A stretch of 64,000 nt of DNA from Dermatophilaceae bacterium Soc4.6 (GCA_039889245.1 JAZGVH010000002.1:1798001-1862000); one strand, 5' to 3'; positions 16,860 to 25,838 are shown, numbered from the stretch's first letter. Notes: generated by a model not told the origin, from the sequence alone. Program-made: numbers and translations.

Positions 16860-17774
16860 ATGCCCAGCCCCACTGCTCTTCTTCCGTTCCAGCCCGCCAC
16901 GATGTCCACGGCGCAACTAGCGGCAGTGTCCTACCTCGCGCGCTACACCGGGCGCACCCACACCCTGTACGCGTACCAGCTGCGAGAATGGTTCACCTGG
17001 TGTCAGACCCACGCACTCGACCCGCTCATGGGGATCCAACGCGCCCACGTTGAGCTGTACATCCGCCAACTCGGCGACCGCCCGATGATGGACTCCACGG
17101 TCAACACGATGATGCACGCCGTCCGCGGCTACTTCCGCTTCGCCCACATCGACGGCCTCATCACCGCCGACCCCGCCGTCTACGCCCGGCTCCCGAAGAT
17201 CCACCAGGACGAGTCCCGCACCCACGGCCTGGACCGGCTCGAGCTCATCCGGTTCCTCCAGGTTGCCCCGACCCTGACCGTCCACCACGGAGCCCTCGCC
17301 TACCTCCTCGGCATCAACGCCCTCCGCGCCTCCGAGGCCGCCGCGGTCCGGATCGAGGACTACGCCGACACCCTGCGCGGCTACCGCGTGCTCCACCTCG
17401 TCGGCAAGGGCAACAAGCCCGCGACCATGCCGGTCACCGTCCCCGTGCTGCGGGTCCTCGAGGCCTGCCGCGGACAGCGCACCACCGGGCCCCTGATCCT
17501 GCGTCCCCTCTCAGGTCGGCCGGTCGACCGGCGCGACGTCTACCGGATGGTCACCCGCATCGCCACTGCCGCCGGCATCCCCCGGCACATCAGCCCCCAC
17601 TCGCTGCGGCACGCCGCGATCACCAACGCCCTCGACGCCGGTGTCCCCCTGCGCGACGCGCAGATCCTCGCCCGGCACGCCGACCCCCGCACCACCGAGC
17701 ACTACGACCGCGCCCGCGGCAACCTCGACCGCCACGGCGTCCACTTCCTCACCGCCTACGTCGCCGGCGTCTGA
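16860..17774 (+). CDS. Stand-alone tyrosine recombinase/integrase
   Basis: 304 residues from the ATG at 16860, GAGAGG seven bases upstream. Longer in-frame extension runs through the repeat array and is not protein-like. It has an N-terminal SAM-like domain (VSYLARYTGRTHTLYAYQLR) and a catalytic domain with Arg in LLGINALRASEAA, Lys in HLVGKGNKPATMP, His-x-x-Arg in SPHSLRHAAITNAL, His in LARHADPRTTEHY and Tyr in EHYDRARG. All six expected residues appear present, so it should be active. It stands alone, without excisionase or partner, between repeat array 1 and an IS110 element. Confidence 0.85.
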   Translation: MPSPTALLPFQPATMSTAQLAAVSYLARYTGRTHTLYAYQLREWFTWCQTHALDPLMGIQRAHVELYIRQLGDRPMMDSTVNTMMHAVRGYFRFAHIDGLITADPAVYARLPKIHQDESRTHGLDRLELIRFLQVAPTLTVHHGALAYLLGINALRASEAAAVRIEDYADTLRGYRVLHLVGKGNKPATMPVTVPVLRVLEACRGQRTTGPLILRPLSGRPVDRRDVYRMVTRIATAAGIPRHISPHSLRHAAITNALDAGVPLRDAQILARHADPRTTEHYDRARGNLDRHGVHFLTAYVAGV

Positions 17775-17893
17775 CCGGGCTCAGGAACCAGCATCCATTA
17801 CAGAAGGAAGGGGCTACGCCGATGTCTGTTCATGCCGATCAGCGGAAAGGTTGCGGGACACCCCTCATCGTCTGGTTGACGCTGGCGGAGCGA

Positions 17894-18337
17894 TCACGAA
17901 GCGGCGCCCACGTTGCCGGACCCCCGGTCTATGTTGTAGAGGCACAGGGCTGCCGACCTGGCTGTCGTCGTTGTGCTGACGGACAGCGCACTGGACATGG
18001 TCACGGGCCGCTCAACGGATGCGCCCGAGTCACTGATGATCTCGATCAGAGTCTCGGCCGAACCGCGGGAGTCCCAGTGTTCCCGGACGAGAGCGGCGTG
18101 TAGCCGGACATCGGGTTCCTGGCCCGGTGCGCACAGCCCCTCCATCGACTCGTGTAGATCAGGGCTCCTGGCTATCTCTTGGCCCAAAGCCCAGATTCGA
18201 TCCATCATGAGGTTGCGGGCAACGACTGAGCCCCCCGATGCGCTTGCCGCAGCCCATTGCGCCCAAGCTTCGCGCCAGTCACCCACGAGATCCGTCACGG
18301 CCACAGCGTCGCATCCCTGGAGCATGGGTGCAGTCAC
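17894..18337 (-). CDS. Hypothetical soluble protein
   Basis: 147 residues from a GTG at 18337. The first 110 residues look like a real folded protein (LVGDWREAWAQWAAASASGG, NLMMDRIWALGQEIARSPDL, DVRLHAALVREHWDSRGSAE), mostly helical. The last 30 residues are Ser/Thr-rich and may be a read-on past a lost original end. No family or partner is evident; it sits between the recombinase and IS110. Moderate doubt remains that it is expressed. Confidence 0.4.
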   Translation of the reverse strand: MTAPMLQGCDAVAVTDLVGDWREAWAQWAAASASGGSVVARNLMMDRIWALGQEIARSPDLHESMEGLCAPGQEPDVRLHAALVREHWDSRGSAETLIEIISDSGASVERPVTMSSALSVSTTTTARSAALCLYNIDRGSGNVGAAS

Positions 18338-18421
18338 CGCACAAGGTCAGTGAGGCGGATTCAACTGTGCCGGGATCCGCGAGGGCCCCCCGACGTGCCC
18401 CACTCCGGCTCCCTTCTGTTG

Positions 18422-19657
18422 TCAAGGGGTCGTGACGAGGGCCCGCTGGTGGGTCTTCCGTGGAGCTAGGGCCGGGCGTAGCGTCGGTGCTGCGGGTCCG
18501 GGAAGTGGCTGATCCGAAGTGTCGATGTGCGGGGGTAGGTCGGCCGCGCTGGATTCTTGAGACGCCCCGCAGTGCCCTCCCGGACCCGCGTCAGCCTCAC
18601 GTTCGGCGTCGCGTTCGGCGTCGGCGAGGAGCTGGCGATAGATGGCGTCGGAGATCCGGCGTTTGAGGCACCTCAGCGCCTCGAGCGGCTTCTTGCCCTC
18701 GGTGCGCTTGCGCCGGTAGTAGGCCTTACCGTCGGTGTCCTGGCGCAGCTGGGTGACCGCGGCGATGTGGATCATGTGGTTCATCCGCCGGTTCCCCGCG
18801 CGGGAGAGCCGGTGGCGGTTCTGCTCCCCGGACGACGCGTCCAGCGGCGCCGTCCCGGTCCACGACGCGAACCGGTTGCGGTCGGCGAACCGGGTCACGT
18901 CACCGACGTCGGCCAGGACCCGGGCGGCGACCACCGGCCCGACGCCATAGATGTCCATCAAGCGTGACCTGCGGGCCACGACGATCGCCTTAAGCTCGGC
19001 GGAGGCCTTCTTCATCTTGACCTCGACCGCGACCAGCTCGGCCAGCTCCTCCACGGCGATCCGCCGACGGGTCCGGCCGGCGATGTCGCGGGGGCGGACA
19101 CCGGCCAGCATGGCCTTGGCCTGGGCGGTGGACAGGTCACGTTTCGCCTGTCCCGGAAGGAGTTCAGCCAACAACGCCTGCAGCCGGTTGACGGTCTCCA
19201 CCCGCCTGCGGGTCAGGGCCTCACGCCGGTCGGCGAGCATCCGCAGCGCCTCGAGCTCCCCGTCGACCTTCAAGACCCGCAGCCCCTCGGTGCGGACGGC
19301 GACCACCGCGATCGAGTGCGCGTCGAGGGCGTCGGTCTTGCGGTTGTGGCCGGTGTCGAACAGCCGCACCCGGGCCGCGAGCTTGGCCGGGACGTCGACA
19401 ACGTCGTCCCCGTCCTCGAGCAGCCGCTGGGCCAGCGGGCGACCGGCGCCGTTCGCGCCCTCGACCGCCCACACCCGATGAGGCCACGCCTTGACGTACC
19501 TGCGCATCGCGGCGTAGCCCGCCGCGTCGGTCGTGAACCGACCCGAACCGAGCAGACGCTCCTGTCCGTCGACGACCTCGATCGTCGCGGACAGCTTGTG
19601 CGGGTCGACGCCGATGACGACGGGTCCTGTGTCCTTCGTGTGATCCGTGTGTTCCAT
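18422..19657 (-). CDS. IS110-family transposase
   Basis: 411 residues. The N-terminal RuvC-like DEDD domain starts VVIGVDPHKLSATIEVVD and includes VWAVEGANGAGRPLA and the acidic NRKTDALDAHSIAVVA. The C-terminal Tnp_IS116/110/902 domain includes LMDIYGVGPVVAARVLADVG, SWTGTAPLDASSGE and NRRMNHMIHIAAVTQLR, with the catalytic Ser in SSGEQNRHRLSRAGNRR. It appears intact. IS110 elements have no conventional inverted repeats, so their borders cannot be read directly here. A broken relative lies at 35329-35760. Confidence 0.9.
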   Translation of the reverse strand: MEHTDHTKDTGPVVIGVDPHKLSATIEVVDGQERLLGSGRFTTDAAGYAAMRRYVKAWPHRVWAVEGANGAGRPLAQRLLEDGDDVVDVPAKLAARVRLFDTGHNRKTDALDAHSIAVVAVRTEGLRVLKVDGELEALRMLADRREALTRRRVETVNRLQALLAELLPGQAKRDLSTAQAKAMLAGVRPRDIAGRTRRRIAVEELAELVAVEVKMKKASAELKAIVVARRSRLMDIYGVGPVVAARVLADVGDVTRFADRNRFASWTGTAPLDASSGEQNRHRLSRAGNRRMNHMIHIAAVTQLRQDTDGKAYYRRKRTEGKKPLEALRCLKRRISDAIYRQLLADAERDAEREADAGPGGHCGASQESSAADLPPHIDTSDQPLPGPAAPTLRPALAPRKTHQRALVTTP

Positions 19658-19860
19658 GTGCTGCTCCTGCCTAACACTCGTGCCGATGAGGGGACGGCGA
19701 GGTGGGCAGTGCTACTACGAGCAGGGCAGTCCCTTCTTGAGCCACGCCTCGTCACAGTGACCGGCGGGCTGCAGACCGAAGGTGAGCCACACCGATACCG
19801 CTAGTGGGCAGCCGCAAAGAGAGCCGCCCGCCGATCACCTAGACCGAGTCTGGCCAGACA
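19658..19860 (-). ncRNA. Candidate bridge-RNA region of the IS110 element
   Basis: In the IS110 group the non-coding segment 5' of the transposase encodes a structured RNA that pairs with target and donor DNA. These 200 bases upstream of the transposase start are non-coding and contain several complementary segments, for example GGCAGCCGCAAAG facing GAGCCGCCCGCC. Placement is by family knowledge; fold and ends were not computed. Confidence 0.3.
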
Positions 19861-19885
19861 CCGGTCCTGCAGGGAAGTCTCTAGT

Positions 19886-19935
19886 AGCCGCGTAAGCGGC
19901 AGTCCCCTTCTGCCGCGAGCACCCCCGTCCCACCC
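19886..19935. repeat. Isolated degenerate copies of the palindromic repeat
   Basis: GCCGCGTAAGCGGCAGTCCCC and GCCGCGAGCACCCCCGTCCC are two diverged units of the same repeat family, between IS110 and the SMI1/KNR4 gene. Confidence 0.5.
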
Positions 19936-19988
19936 CGCCACCCTCACGGCTCGCGGCAGTTGTCACCATCGGGTGGCAAGATCCGCAT

Positions 19989-20618
19989 GTGGGCACCCTC
20001 GACGACTTGGCAACGGTCCCGAGCCGCCTCGCGCGCCTTCGCGCGTCCGCCGGGGTCGACGACGTGTTTGGCTTCCACGGGCACCGCTTCGAACTGCGGG
20101 TGCCACTTGCCGATGACCACCTGGAGTCACTCGAGAGTCGCTGGGGTGTGACCCTTCCTGCCGACTACCGTTTCTTCTTGACCAAGATCGGTGACGGCGG
20201 CGCCGGCCCCGGTTACGGCCTGTTCCCCGTCGGACAGTGCGGCGACTCAGCGACCGAGACCGAACCGTGGGATGAGTGGATGGTCAGCGATCTGCGCACC
20301 TCCTTCCGCCTGAGCGAACCGTGGAACCTCCCCGACGCGCAGCTTGTCCCACCGGACTTAGGCGACGAGGGCATGGAGCGGTGGTTCGAGCACAAGGACA
20401 CTGTCTACTTTGACCTGGCGCTCATCAACGGCACGATCCCGATCGCACATCAGGGGTGCGCCTACTGGGACCGACTGGTCGTGAGCGGACCCCTGGCCGG
20501 TCAGGTCTGGACCGATGGCCGGGCCGGCGACGAAGGCATCCGGCCCGCGTCTCCCGTGCGCTTTACCGAGTGGTACCTGCACTGGCTTGACGCCTGCGAA
20601 GCCTCCCTGACTCCATGA
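19989..20618 (+). CDS. SMI1/KNR4 (SUKH) family protein
   Basis: 209 residues from a GTG. The region from about residue 40 has the SUKH signature: LESLESRWGVTLPADYRFFL, then KIGDGGAGPGYGLFPVG. Later come DTVYFDLALINGTIPIAHQG and CAYWDRLVVSGPLAGQVWTD, typical of the longer SMI1/KNR4 bacterial proteins. SUKH proteins often serve as immunity proteins against polymorphic toxins, but no toxin gene is adjacent, so it is an orphan. It is followed within 20 bases by the second 25-bp repeat array. Confidence 0.8.
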   Translation: MGTLDDLATVPSRLARLRASAGVDDVFGFHGHRFELRVPLADDHLESLESRWGVTLPADYRFFLTKIGDGGAGPGYGLFPVGQCGDSATETEPWDEWMVSDLRTSFRLSEPWNLPDAQLVPPDLGDEGMERWFEHKDTVYFDLALINGTIPIAHQGCAYWDRLVVSGPLAGQVWTDGRAGDEGIRPASPVRFTEWYLHWLDACEASLTP

Positions 20619-20637
20619 CAGCCGAGTAGCCCACATC

Positions 20638-21053
20638 GCCGCGAGTGCGGCCGTCCCACACCGCCGCGAGTGCGGCTGTCCCACACCGCCGCGAGTGCGG
20701 CCGTCCCACACCGCCGCGAGTGCGGCCGTCCCACACCGCCGCGAGTGCGGCCGTCCCACACCGCCGCGAGTGCGGCCGTCCCACACCGCCGCGAGTGCGG
20801 CCGTCCCACACCGCCGCGAGTGCGGCTGTCCCACACCGCCGCGAGTGCGGCTGTCCCACACCGCCGCGAGTGCGGCTGTCCCACACCGCCGCGAGTGCGG
20901 CTGTCCCACACCGCCGCGAGTGCGGCTGTCCCACACCGCCGCGAGTGCGGCCGTCCCACACCGCCGCGAGTGCGGCCGTCCCACACCGCCGCGAGTGCGG
21001 CCGTCCCACACCGCCGCGAGTGCGGCCGTCCCACACCGCCGCGAGTGCGGCCG
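20638..21053. repeat. Array 2: 17 units of the 25-bp palindromic tandem repeat
   Basis: The period is exactly 25 bp throughout (unit starts at 20638, 20663 and so on to 21038). The only variation is a T/C alternation after the core, giving GGCCGTCC or GGCTGTCC units in runs. The core GCCGCGAGTGCGGC is a potential hairpin. The last unit diverges after the core. Spacers are absent, so it is not a CRISPR array. It separates the SMI1/KNR4 gene from the end of the Tad operon. Confidence 0.95.
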
Positions 21054-21094
21054 TGTCCTTCCGCCGCCTCATGGCGGCCTGGCATTGCTGGAGG

Positions 21095-24000
21095 TCAGCT
21101 GGCGTGGCTGTCGTGCCAGTCCTGGCGGTGGCTCAGGATGGCGTTGGTTCGCTCGGACAGTTCCGGCGGGGGCCCTTCGTCGTCGGTGCGGTTACAGACC
21201 TCGTCGCGGATGATCCGCTGGGCTTCGGCGTAGTGGCCCTCGGCAGCGGCGACCGCGGCCAGGTCGAGGCGCGGGATCTCCTCGTAGGGCGCGGCGAGAG
21301 CGGCGGTCTCGGCCGCCAGCCGCGCGGTGGAAAGGTCCCCTTCGGCCAGGGCGTGGGTGGTCACGACGTGGGCGACGTCGACGACGGCGACGGCCATGTG
21401 CTCGTCGACGCGGTCCCCTTCCACCAGCCAGGTCCACCCGCCGCCGGCTTCCCGCTCGATGGGGTAGTCGAAGGGGCGGCCCTCGACGAGCCGCAGCGCG
21501 GTGCGCAGGTCCTCGATGCCGGCGGTGCCTCGCGCCTCTCCCCGCAGCCGTAGCCGCCGAAACAGGTCGAGGTCGATCAGCAGGTCCACCACCTCGTAGA
21601 CCGGGACCCCGCGTACGGCGGCGGCGGGGGCAGTGCGGGCGTCGGGCATGTGCGGGTCCCCGGTGCGCGGGTTGGTCCCCAGCCACTGCCGCACGATCAG
21701 GACGTAGTCGCGCACCTTGGCCTTGGTGATGGTGAAGGTGTCGGCGATCTCCTCGGGAGTGGCCCCGAGTCGCTGTAGCGCGATGTACGTCAGCAGCTCG
21801 GTCATGTAGGGCTTGCGCTTGGTCAGGGGCTTGCCCCGGGTGGTGGCCCGCACCGGCCCGAGCAGGCGCAGCTTGGGCAGGGCACTGTCCTCGCGGAACC
21901 ACATCGCGACGTCGTCGTCGAGGGTGGGGTCGGCCTCCTCGACGTCGTGCCGGACGGTGTCGGGCACGCGTGGAGCCAGGACCTGCAGGTCCTCACGGGT
22001 GGTCGCGGCCACGTCCAGGTAGGTGATGTCGTCGTGCTCGAGCAGGCTGCTCGAGGCTGCGGCCGCCCCGTCAGCACCAGCAGCGGGGGCTGCGCTTCGG
22101 GCGCCGCCCCCGGCGCTCGCCTCGGCGGAACCACCGGCGGTCAGGCCGGCCGGAGCCTCGGCGGGGACAGGGCCCGGGTCACCGCCGTCGCGGCGGGCGG
22201 TCTCTCGCGGCGGCGGTGTCGCCCGGGTGAGGGTGTGGCCGTGGCGCAACGCGCCGGCCTGGTCCGCGTAGGAGCGCCACCCGTCGGTGGCGTGCGGGTC
22301 TTGCGGCACGGGCGTCGGCGTCACGAGCTCGCTGTGGGCCAGGAGGGCGGCGCATCCTTGGGCCTCGTCACTGGTCAGGCCGACGGCGATGAGGTTCAGG
22401 CCCGCGTCGGGAAGGTTGACGCGGCCGTCGGCGGTCACTTCCAGGACGGTGCCGGGGGTGCGGGGGCGGTGTCCTCGGACCACGACCGAGGTGGCCACCT
22501 GGCCGGGGTGGGTGTGGATCAGGTCGAGCAGCTGGTCCAGCCCGGGGTGCTCGTGCCCGGCGTCGACCAGCAGCATCCGCGCCGGCCAGGCGTCGGCATC
22601 TGCCTGGCGTGCTCGGGCGGTGGGCACGTCCAGGCAGACGGCATCGCAGCGGTCGATGGTGGTAACCGCGGCGGCGACCTGGTCCGCGATGGGGTCCGTC
22701 CGCGTGCCGTACCGGTTGCGGGGGCCGTGCGGGTCGTGCGGGTCGTGCGGGTCGTGGTGTGGGTGGTAGGTGTGGATCCGGTCCGGGTTGAGCGCGGCGA
22801 CCTCGGCGGCGAGGCCCACGCACGAGACGGTCACGCCGGCCGACCAGGGGTTGCAGGCGATCTCGGCGGCCAGGTAGCGGGCGAAGTCCTGCCCGTAGGT
22901 GGGGTCACCGGTGATCATCACGGTGAGGTCCTCGACGTTGAGCAGCCACACGTGGTCGCCGTCGCTGACCCCGATGGTGACCAGCAGGGGGTACGGGGCG
23001 GGCTGGTCGAGGATGTCCGGGCCGATGGCGTCCAGGGCGGTGTCGACGCGGATGGCCCAGTGGTAGCCGTCGCTGGTGCCCTCCCACGGGTCGGGCAGGT
23101 GTGCAGGGTCGGCGAGGTGCAGGCTCAGGTGGGTCGCGGACAGCTCGACGGCCGCGAGGTCGGGCAGCATCGTGGCGCCAGCGCCTGCGCCGGCGCTGTT
23201 CTGGCCGGCTGCGGCGGCGGCCAGACGGCGCAGGACGGCGTCCATGTGCTCCACGGTGGCAGCGGTGACGGACCCGATGCCGGTGACCGTCCGCTCGACA
23301 GGGCTGAGCAACGGGTCGGGGCTGGGCAGCGTCCGCCCGGGACGGCGGTGGCGCAGCTGGGCGCGGCGCCGCCGACGCAGCAGCATCAGCAGCGACCCGG
23401 CCAGCATCGCACCTGCCCCGGTCAGCCCGGCCAGCATCCACGGCGCCGCCGTCATGGCCTGCGCGCTCCGACCACCACCGACCCCCTCGACCCCCCTGGT
23501 ACTACCGGTACTACCAGTACTGGCGGGCGGCGCCTGGGCGGCGCCGGAAGGTACCGGCGACGCAAGCGACGGCGCCGACTGGGCTGACGGGGCTGACGGG
23601 GCTGACGGGGACGGCGAGCCGGCCGATGACGGCACCGGCGTAGGGGTGGCTGGGACGACTGGTGTGGCGCCTGGGTCTGGTGCTGGCGCCGGAGCGGCGC
23701 GGCCGGTCGCGCTGGTGGGGGCTGCGGCGGCGGTGGGGGCGGTGCCGCGTGAGGGGGCCGCGGCGGCGGAGGCGGCGGGGGTGGGGAGGACGTCGGGGAT
23801 GGTGAGGGTCTGCCCGATGTCGATCTGGTCGGGGTCGCTGAGATGGACGTTCCCGGGCTGGGTCGTGCGGCGGCTGGCCTCGAAGATGACCGGCCAGTCG
23901 GAGGCGTCGCCGAGCTCACGTTCGGCGATGCCGGACAGGGTGTCGCCGGCGCGGACGGTGTAGGTGTCGGCGGGTGACGCGGTGGGGTGGGGCAGCCGCA

Positions 24001-24760
24001 GGAGGGTGCCGGGATAGATCAGGTCCGGGTGCCCGGCCACGGCCGGGTTGAGGTCGGCAAGCTCCGGCCACCGCCTCGGGTCACCGAGCTGGTCGGCGGC
24101 GATCCCGGAGAGGGTGTCACCCCGCTGGACGGTGTAGGTCCCCCGCGTCACCGCCACCGTCGCCCGCCCCGTCGGCTGCGCCGTCGCCTCCACCCTCGGC
24201 TGCACCGTCGGCTGCACCGTGGGTTGTGGTGATGCCTGCTGCTGTGGCGCGACGCCTCGGCGGGACCCTGCCGGATGCCCGACGGGAGGCGAGGCCGGGC
24301 CGGTGGCGGGCGGTGCGGTGGCGACGGGCCGAGGGGTGGGAGCGTGCGCTGGTGCCGCGTGAGCAACGGCCAGGCCCGTCGCGCCGACCGTGCCGGGGAC
24401 GAGCAGGAACAGCAGGGCGGCGGCAGCGACGAGCTGGTGAGCCGCCACCTGCGGCCCGTGCAGGCCAGGGAGCCGGGGGGCGTGCGCGCCGCGGACGTAC
24501 GCCACGATCTCGAGCAGGATGCTGACGGCCAGGACCGCCCAGGCGACCCACGCGACCGTCTTGATGACGCCCAGGGCCAGGGTGCCGTCGTCGGGGGTGG
24601 TCAGGGCCGAGCGGACCTGTTCGAGGGTGGGGATGCTGGTGGGAATGCCGTGCGGCAACGGGCTGGCCCCCAGGGCCAGGAGGGTGGCCGGCAGCCCGAT
24701 CAGGATGCCCACCACGAGCAGGGTCGCAAGCAGTCCGACCAGACGGGGTCGGCGGTTCAT
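21095..24760 (-). CDS. Giant membrane protein with two LysM domains and C-terminal BTAD-like domain
   Basis: 1221 residues, start overlapping the TadE/G-like gene stop (ATGA). About three membrane helices lie in the first 130 residues. A Pro/Ala-rich linker with Thr-Val-Gln-Pro repeats follows, then two LysM modules (YTVQRGDTLSGIAADQLGD near 205, YTVRAGDTLSGIAERELGD near 265) and another Pro/Ser-rich linker. A further helix lies near 450 (WMLAGLTGAGAMLAGSLLML), followed by a long cytoplasmic part. The last 270 residues resemble a SARP/BTAD regulator: a winged-helix-like start (LRLLGPVRATTRGKPLTKRK), then TPR-like helices. LysM binds peptidoglycan, so the protein may link wall contact to a cytoplasmic output. 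It is the last gene of the Tad operon. Confidence 0.8.
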   Translation of the reverse strand: MNRRPRLVGLLATLLVVGILIGLPATLLALGASPLPHGIPTSIPTLEQVRSALTTPDDGTLALGVIKTVAWVAWAVLAVSILLEIVAYVRGAHAPRLPGLHGPQVAAHQLVAAAALLFLLVPGTVGATGLAVAHAAPAHAPTPRPVATAPPATGPASPPVGHPAGSRRGVAPQQQASPQPTVQPTVQPRVEATAQPTGRATVAVTRGTYTVQRGDTLSGIAADQLGDPRRWPELADLNPAVAGHPDLIYPGTLLRLPHPTASPADTYTVRAGDTLSGIAERELGDASDWPVIFEASRRTTQPGNVHLSDPDQIDIGQTLTIPDVLPTPAASAAAAPSRGTAPTAAAAPTSATGRAAPAPAPDPGATPVVPATPTPVPSSAGSPSPSAPSAPSAQSAPSLASPVPSGAAQAPPASTGSTGSTRGVEGVGGGRSAQAMTAAPWMLAGLTGAGAMLAGSLLMLLRRRRRAQLRHRRPGRTLPSPDPLLSPVERTVTGIGSVTAATVEHMDAVLRRLAAAAAGQNSAGAGAGATMLPDLAAVELSATHLSLHLADPAHLPDPWEGTSDGYHWAIRVDTALDAIGPDILDQPAPYPLLVTIGVSDGDHVWLLNVEDLTVMITGDPTYGQDFARYLAAEIACNPWSAGVTVSCVGLAAEVAALNPDRIHTYHPHHDPHDPHDPHGPRNRYGTRTDPIADQVAAAVTTIDRCDAVCLDVPTARARQADADAWPARMLLVDAGHEHPGLDQLLDLIHTHPGQVATSVVVRGHRPRTPGTVLEVTADGRVNLPDAGLNLIAVGLTSDEAQGCAALLAHSELVTPTPVPQDPHATDGWRSYADQAGALRHGHTLTRATPPPRETARRDGGDPGPVPAEAPAGLTAGGSAEASAGGGARSAAPAAGADGAAAASSSLLEHDDITYLDVAATTREDLQVLAPRVPDTVRHDVEEADPTLDDDVAMWFREDSALPKLRLLGPVRATTRGKPLTKRKPYMTELLTYIALQRLGATPEEIADTFTITKAKVRDYVLIVRQWLGTNPRTGDPHMPDARTAPAAAVRGVPVYEVVDLLIDLDLFRRLRLRGEARGTAGIEDLRTALRLVEGRPFDYPIEREAGGGWTWLVEGDRVDEHMAVAVVDVAHVVTTHALAEGDLSTARLAAETAALAAPYEEIPRLDLAAVAAAEGHYAEAQRIIRDEVCNRTDDEGPPPELSERTNAILSHRQDWHDSHAS

Positions 24761-25335
24761 CGGGCCAGCCCCGCGACGGCGCGGTTGACCTGGACCTCGG
24801 CGTGGCCGGTGACCGTGATGGTGGTGATCCCGATCAGGGACAGGAACTGGGTGCGGTAGGTGCTGCGGGTGTCAGCGACGACACGGGTCCCGGCCAGGAC
24901 GTAGGCGCTGCCGGTGACCCCGGGGGCGGCGGCGAGGTAGGTACGTGCGGCCGCGGCCGCAGCGGCGGGGTCGAGGTCGACGCCCTGCCCGCGGACCGCG
25001 GCGGCCCCCTGCAGCTGTTGCCCGCCGGCGCGGGCGGCTTCGGCGGCGATGTCCTGGGCCCGCTGCTGGGCGTGGACCTGCCCGCCGAGGTCGACGGCGA
25101 GCCCCACGACCAGCGCCATCGTCATCGCGGTCGTGATCATCCAGACCGCGATGGAGCCGCGAGTGCGGTCCCCGGCCCGGCGCACCCGTGCACGCAGCCG
25201 CCCGTCCATGCCCGTCCTGCCCGTCGTGCCCGCCATGGCCGCCCTTCCTGACGTGCTGGTCGTGCCCGTGGTGCCGGTCGTGCCCGTCGTGCCCGTGGTC
25301 GTGATCGTGCTGGTGGTGGTGGTCATGGCGGTCAC
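24757..25335 (-). CDS. TadE/TadG-like pilus assembly protein
   Basis: 192 residues from a GTG that overlaps the upstream stop (GTGA); internal ATGs at 25233 or 25209 would drop a Thr/Gly repeat tract (TTGTTGTTGTT) of doubtful worth. RGSIAVWMITTAMTMALVVG is the N-terminal TadE/TadG-type helix, followed by DLGGQVHAQQRAQDIAAEAA and RAGGQQL, a hallmark of this group. TadE/G proteins are minor pseudopilins of Flp/Tad pili. It is the third consecutive gene of this type in the operon. Confidence 0.75.
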   Translation of the reverse strand: MTAMTTTTSTITTTGTTGTTGTTGTTSTSGRAAMAGTTGRTGMDGRLRARVRRAGDRTRGSIAVWMITTAMTMALVVGLAVDLGGQVHAQQRAQDIAAEAARAGGQQLQGAAAVRGQGVDLDPAAAAAAARTYLAAAPGVTGSAYVLAGTRVVADTRSTYRTQFLSLIGITTITVTGHAEVQVNRAVAGLAR

Positions 25336-25838
25336 CGCTCTCGGTAGGTGTCCAGGGGTGAACGGATGGTGGCGGTGACAGGTATCGACCCGGGCAGAGC
25401 CGGGATCAGGCCGGCGAGGTCGACCTGGCAGGTCACGGTCGCCCCGACGGAGGCGGGGGTGCCCACGGGCGCGGCGAACCCGGTCGTGTCGATCTCGACC
25501 GTGGTGCGCACACAGTCCAGGCCCTGAGCGGACAGGCTGCTGTCGGCGGCCGTCCGGGCGTCGGTCAGGGCCTGACCCTGGGTGCGGGCCAGGGACGCAG
25601 CGCGGGCGGCCTGCGCGGCGGACGCCTCGAGGGCCTGGTGGGCGATAGCAACACGCCCTCCGGCGATGATCAGCATCAGGAACAGGCCCAGGGCGGGGGC
25701 CAGGATCACGACCTCGACGGCCGAGGAGCCGCGGTCCCTCACCCCGGTGCGGGCGCGCCAGCGGGTTAGACGGGCCAGCCCGGGAAGGGCTGTCAGCCGT
25801 GCGTGAGGGTCCCGACGGGACAGGGGCGGGCCGGTCAT
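25332..25838 (-). CDS. TadE-like pilus assembly protein
   Basis: 168 residues. The start at 25838 overlaps the stop of the upstream gene (ATGA). RDRGSSAVEVVILAPALGLF is the classic TadE N-terminal helix entrance with the conserved Glu, followed by ALEASAAQAARAASLARTQG. The soluble part contains two Cys (GLDCVRTTV, ATVTCQVDL) likely forming a disulfide outside the membrane. Acts as a minor pilin-like subunit by family. Confidence 0.8.
   Translation of the reverse strand: MTGPPLSRRDPHARLTALPGLARLTRWRARTGVRDRGSSAVEVVILAPALGLFLMLIIAGGRVAIAHQALEASAAQAARAASLARTQGQALTDARTAADSSLSAQGLDCVRTTVEIDTTGFAAPVGTPASVGATVTCQVDLAGLIPALPGSIPVTATIRSPLDTYRER

Noticed and set aside
20638-21053. CRISPR array
   Set aside because: Units are contiguous at 25 bp with no unique spacers, and no cas genes are near.
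20645-21553. Proteins of 170-300 residues encoded through the repeat array in several frames
   Set aside because: They only translate the tandem repeat (period 25 bp shifts frame each unit) and run antisense to the LysM-BTAD gene.
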